Shown here piece after piece: positions 61,583 through 64,000 of a stretch of 64,000 nucleotides of DNA. The notes beneath the pieces are model-generated. The model was not told the origin of the DNA and did not search any database. It was given only the letters and a program-made list of their open reading frames with translations. The translations under genes were made by a program, and so were the position numbers. Positions within the stretch are counted from its first letter, which is position 1. Each line of letters begins with the position of its first letter. Origin of the DNA: Akkermansiaceae bacterium (GTDB taxonomy: Bacteria; Verrucomicrobiota; Verrucomicrobiia; Verrucomicrobiales; Akkermansiaceae); contig JAPKCM010000020.1 of the NCBI GenBank assembly GCA_028822935.1, forward strand, positions 1 to 64,000, written 5' to 3'.

Positions 61583-63052
61583 ATGTTTAGAATTCCAGGA
61601 CAAGCAGGAAAAGACGTCTGTGACCCCACCGCCGGCCCCAGTCGTCGTGACGTATTAAGAGTGGGAGGGGCGGGCATGCTGGGCATGTCCCTGGGCACGA
61701 TGTTTCAAGCGAAAGCCCTCGCCGAAGAGAAAAAGGAATCCGGCGCTCCCGGCTGGGGAAAAGCGAAGAGCATCATCTTGGTCTACCTTCAGGGCGGCCC
61801 CAGCCATCTTGATCTCTGGGACCCGAAGGAAAATGTCCCCGACAATGTCCGGAGTTCCTTCAAATCCATCCCGACCAAAATTCCGGGGATCAACTTCACC
61901 GAAGTTCTTCCAAATCTTGCCAAGATTAACGATAAATTCACGATGATCCGGTCGATGAGCTACACGCCCAACGGCCTCTTCAATCACACTGCCGCAATCT
62001 ATCAAATGATGACCGGCTACACCACGGACAAGGTAAGCCCATCCGGTCAACTCGAGCCACCCAGCCCAAAGGATTTTCCAAATTTCGGCTCCAACCTCGT
62101 TAAGATGCGCCCGATGGAGGAGCCAATGCTTCCCTTCGTGATGCTCCCTCGCCCGCTTCAGGAGAGTAATGTCGTTGGCAAAGGTGGTAGCGCCGGTTTC
62201 CTCGGAAAATCCTACGATCCCTACACCCTCTATCCGGGAGGCGATGACATGGACATGGCGAAAATGGCCCGCATTAAAATCGACGACCTCCAGTTGCGTC
62301 CCGACGTCTTTTCGCTGCGGCTCAAACGGCGCGCCACCCTGCGCAGCGCAATCAATTCCCAGATGCCCGTCATTGACAAAGCGGTCGAAGAATACTCGCT
62401 CGATGAAAATTACGAGCGAGCTCTCAATCTCATCATCAGTGGTCGGGCGCGCGAAGCTTTTGCCCTTGAACAGGAAAGTGACAAAACCCGCGAAGCCTAC
62501 GGCAAGAACACCTTCGGTGACAGCTGCCTTCTCGCGCGCCGCTTGGTGGAAGCTGGCACCCGCGTGGTCGAAGTCATCTGGCCGAAAGTCGCCAACTCCG
62601 ACAACCACTCGTGGGATACGCACAAGGATCTCACTAAACGGATCAAGAACCAAGGCGGTCCCATGCTCGACAAGGGACTCTCCACCCTCATTTCAGATCT
62701 TGATGACCGAGGCCTCCTCGACGAGACCCTCGTCGTTGCGGTGGGCGAATTTGGGCGTAGTCCACAAAAAGGAGTGAGCACATCGGGCAACGGCAATAGC
62801 GCCGATGGCCGCGACCATTGGCCTTACTGCTACACCAGCGTCGTTGCGGGTGCCGGAATTAAGCAAGGCTACGTGCACGGGAAATCCGACAAGACCGGTT
62901 CCGCTCCGGTAGAAGATCCCGTTCATCCCGGCGAGCTCCTCGCCACGATTTACCACGCCTTTGGTATCGATCCCGAGACCATGGTCATGAACCATCTCAA
63001 CCAGCCTCGCGAACTCGTGAAAGCGAAGCCCGTGCTCAAGCTCTTCAGCTAA
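61583..63052 (+). CDS. DUF1501 protein, Tat signal, pair 5
   Basis: A 489-aa DUF1501 protein and the most divergent of the five. The twin-arginine signal is [20 protein letters not shown], preceded by a 15-residue lead. Motifs are [18 protein letters not shown] (QGGPS; DPK in place of DYKP), [31 protein letters not shown] (VGEFGR instead of GGEFGR), [17 protein letters not shown] and [20 protein letters not shown]. These changes match those seen in the DUF1501 branch that accompanies WD40-bearing PSD1 proteins, suggesting the two evolve as a set. It is the last gene of the pair, with only a recombinase remnant downstream. Confidence 0.92.
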   Translation: MFRIPGQAGKDVCDPTAGPSRRDVLRVGGAGMLGMSLGTMFQAKALAEEKKESGAPGWGKAKSIILVYLQGGPSHLDLWDPKENVPDNVRSSFKSIPTKIPGINFTEVLPNLAKINDKFTMIRSMSYTPNGLFNHTAAIYQMMTGYTTDKVSPSGQLEPPSPKDFPNFGSNLVKMRPMEEPMLPFVMLPRPLQESNVVGKGGSAGFLGKSYDPYTLYPGGDDMDMAKMARIKIDDLQLRPDVFSLRLKRRATLRSAINSQMPVIDKAVEEYSLDENYERALNLIISGRAREAFALEQESDKTREAYGKNTFGDSCLLARRLVEAGTRVVEVIWPKVANSDNHSWDTHKDLTKRIKNQGGPMLDKGLSTLISDLDDRGLLDETLVVAVGEFGRSPQKGVSTSGNGNSADGRDHWPYCYTSVVAGAGIKQGYVHGKSDKTGSAPVEDPVHPGELLATIYHAFGIDPETMVMNHLNQPRELVKAKPVLKLFS

Positions 63053-63330
63053 GCCCAGACAGTGCAATGAATGATCGCGACGGAATCATGACAGGATTAG
63101 CACCATAAAAATAAGCAATAAACGAGAAGGGATACCCGAGTAACTCTTGGATAATTCGGACATTCACTCCTCCTTCGAGCAAGTGCGTTGTGAATGAATA
63201 CCGGAGAGCGTGGCTCGTCACCCGTTTGGCAATTCCCACCCGCTCCGCCGCTCTTGTAATTACCGCGCTGGGTTGCCCTCCTATCGACGTAGCAAGGAAA
63301 TGGAGGCTCTTGTGCCATCTGAAAAATATG
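63045..63330 (-). pseudogene. Tyrosine recombinase (integron integrase/XerC-D-like) C-terminal remnant
   Basis: The reverse-strand frame gives [20 protein letters not shown] followed by [20 protein letters not shown] and ELLGY, the box II region of tyrosine recombinases (pattern SHxLRHSFATHLLExGxDIRxVQELLGH) with the HxxR active-site pair intact. It then runs off into unrelated sequence ([10 protein letters not shown]) before the second catalytic His/Trp and the Tyr nucleophile. Upstream, the match fades within about 40 codons. It is therefore a fragment, with no complete catalytic set. The upstream limit is approximate. No attI/attC site is recognised around it. Confidence 0.75.
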
Positions 63331-63561
63331 AATGGCTTGGCTGAGGCTGGCTGGTATTCGCAATCTGAAGGGCGTGTAGATCGTGGCTATTCCGCGAGGG
63401 TGCGCAATGCTCGGCAAGATCAAGGATGGTGGGGAAAAGAGGGCGGTGCTGGTTACTGGCGTGCTGCACCCCAGCTCATAGGCTGAGAGAGAGCGGAAAG
63501 CAGTTATTTGCGAGTCTTGCTTTAATTACACCCTATTTGGGGCATTTTAGGCAAGCAACCG

Positions 63562-64000
63562 ATGTTCGACGAACTGCAAGCAACCTATAACCCACACCGA
63601 AGAAGTGTCAGGCTTGTGCGGATTTTCGTAACTGTGGCAGCGATTGGAGTTGGTCTCCTTTTCGCGTTAGTGGGTAGTTTTCGGATCCTAAGTTTGCGCA
63701 AAGATTTTCAGGGGCGTGCTGATCAATTCAGCAGCTGGGACAGCTTAAGAGTTAGCATTTTAAAGAGAGATATGTTGGGGTGTTCAATCATACCAATTTT
63801 TATTCTCCCGGTGATTGCCGTTGCTTGCCTGAGCGCTTCCGTCTTCGGGCAAGCCAACGAAATCCAAGCTCAAGCTGATGAGCTGGAAAAACAGGGAACT
63901 CTTCTGAATAAGGAATCCGAGCAAGATTCTCATTCTTTTACCCTGATCGTTTTACCCGACACTCAAGGTTACGCCGATATCAGGCACAAAGAGACGCAGA
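63562..64000 (+). CDS. Membrane-anchored metallophosphoesterase, 5' part (runs off window)
   Basis: From ATG 63562 a frame stays open to the window end (146 codons). Two membrane segments precede the catalytic region: about 21-39 (RIFVTVAAIGVGLLFALVG) and about 75-96 (MLGCSIIPIFILPVIAVACL). A coiled-coil-like stretch (ANEIQAQADELEKQGTLLNK) follows. Then comes SFTLIVLPDTQGYADI, the start of a calcineurin-like metallophosphoesterase domain, in which LPDTQ supplies the first metal Asp. Most such proteins in this group start with a simple signal peptide, so the two-helix lead is unusual. Only the first motif is visible, which limits confidence in the family. Confidence 0.65.
   Translation, partial: MFDELQATYNPHRRSVRLVRIFVTVAAIGVGLLFALVGSFRILSLRKDFQGRADQFSSWDSLRVSILKRDMLGCSIIPIFILPVIAVACLSASVFGQANEIQAQADELEKQGTLLNKESEQDSHSFTLIVLPDTQGYADIRHKETQ

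Overview
The window looks like a chromosomal segment of a marine-type member of the Verrucomicrobiota (probably class Verrucomicrobiae; the genus cannot be fixed). The signs are five paired PSCyt/PSD1 cytochrome and DUF1501 genes, an lpxC-fabZ fusion, relics of PEP-CTERM and He_PIG-type surface proteins, weak use of Shine-Dalgarno sites, and intergenic relics of a degenerate AACCACGGAT-type motif.

Layout. 0-0.5 kb: the 3' end of a 23S rRNA gene, a 5S gene and the operon terminator. 0.6-1.5 kb: decayed genes (a GNAT acetyltransferase with a stop and a frameshift, and a PEP-CTERM-like remnant). 1.6-20 kb: three PSD1/DUF1501 pairs, a 1163-aa LamG/cytochrome c/beta-propeller protein and a secreted calcium-repeat protein. 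The third PSD1 gene carries an in-frame 510-bp insertion that reads as a circularly permuted surface domain. 20-30 kb: accessory secreted enzymes (DUF3500-like, CE15 glucuronoyl esterase-like, serine beta-lactamase-like), helical-repeat proteins, and a luxE-luxC-like pair without luciferase genes.

30-38 kb is core metabolism: tyrA-aroA-cmk-plsC in a tight operon, a zinc-ribbon membrane protein, tRNA-Leu(UAA), the lpxC-fabZ fusion, a Nif3-family gene and tRNA-Gly(UCC). 38.5-43.4 kb is an exopolysaccharide export module: a secreted Pro/Gly-rich protein, an outer-membrane barrel, a Wzc-type tyrosine kinase and a Wza-type export protein. It contains two strong terminators. 43.4-46.7 kb: a tail-specific protease, yggS and a DUF971 gene, overlapping or nearly so. 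46.7-50.8 kb: a reverse-strand operon of an ABCG-type transporter and two envelope proteins. 50.9-63 kb: a PQQ-like propeller protein and two more PSD1/DUF1501 pairs, one with a 1701-aa WD40-bearing cytochrome. The last 0.9 kb has a tyrosine-recombinase remnant and the start of a membrane-anchored metallophosphoesterase that runs off the window.

How the genes fit together. In all five pairs a Sec-exported haem protein precedes a twin-arginine DUF1501 protein by -4 to 24 nt, so each pair is probably one transcript making two envelope partners. Their reaction is unknown; nearby esterase, LamG and propeller genes suggest polysaccharide or alcohol/sugar oxidation outside the cytoplasm, which is an inference. 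The most unusual items are the permuted 510-bp insertion, the relocation of one beta-sandwich module among three PSD1 proteins, a terminator ending about 5 nt before the tyrA start codon, and the luciferase-less luxEC pair.
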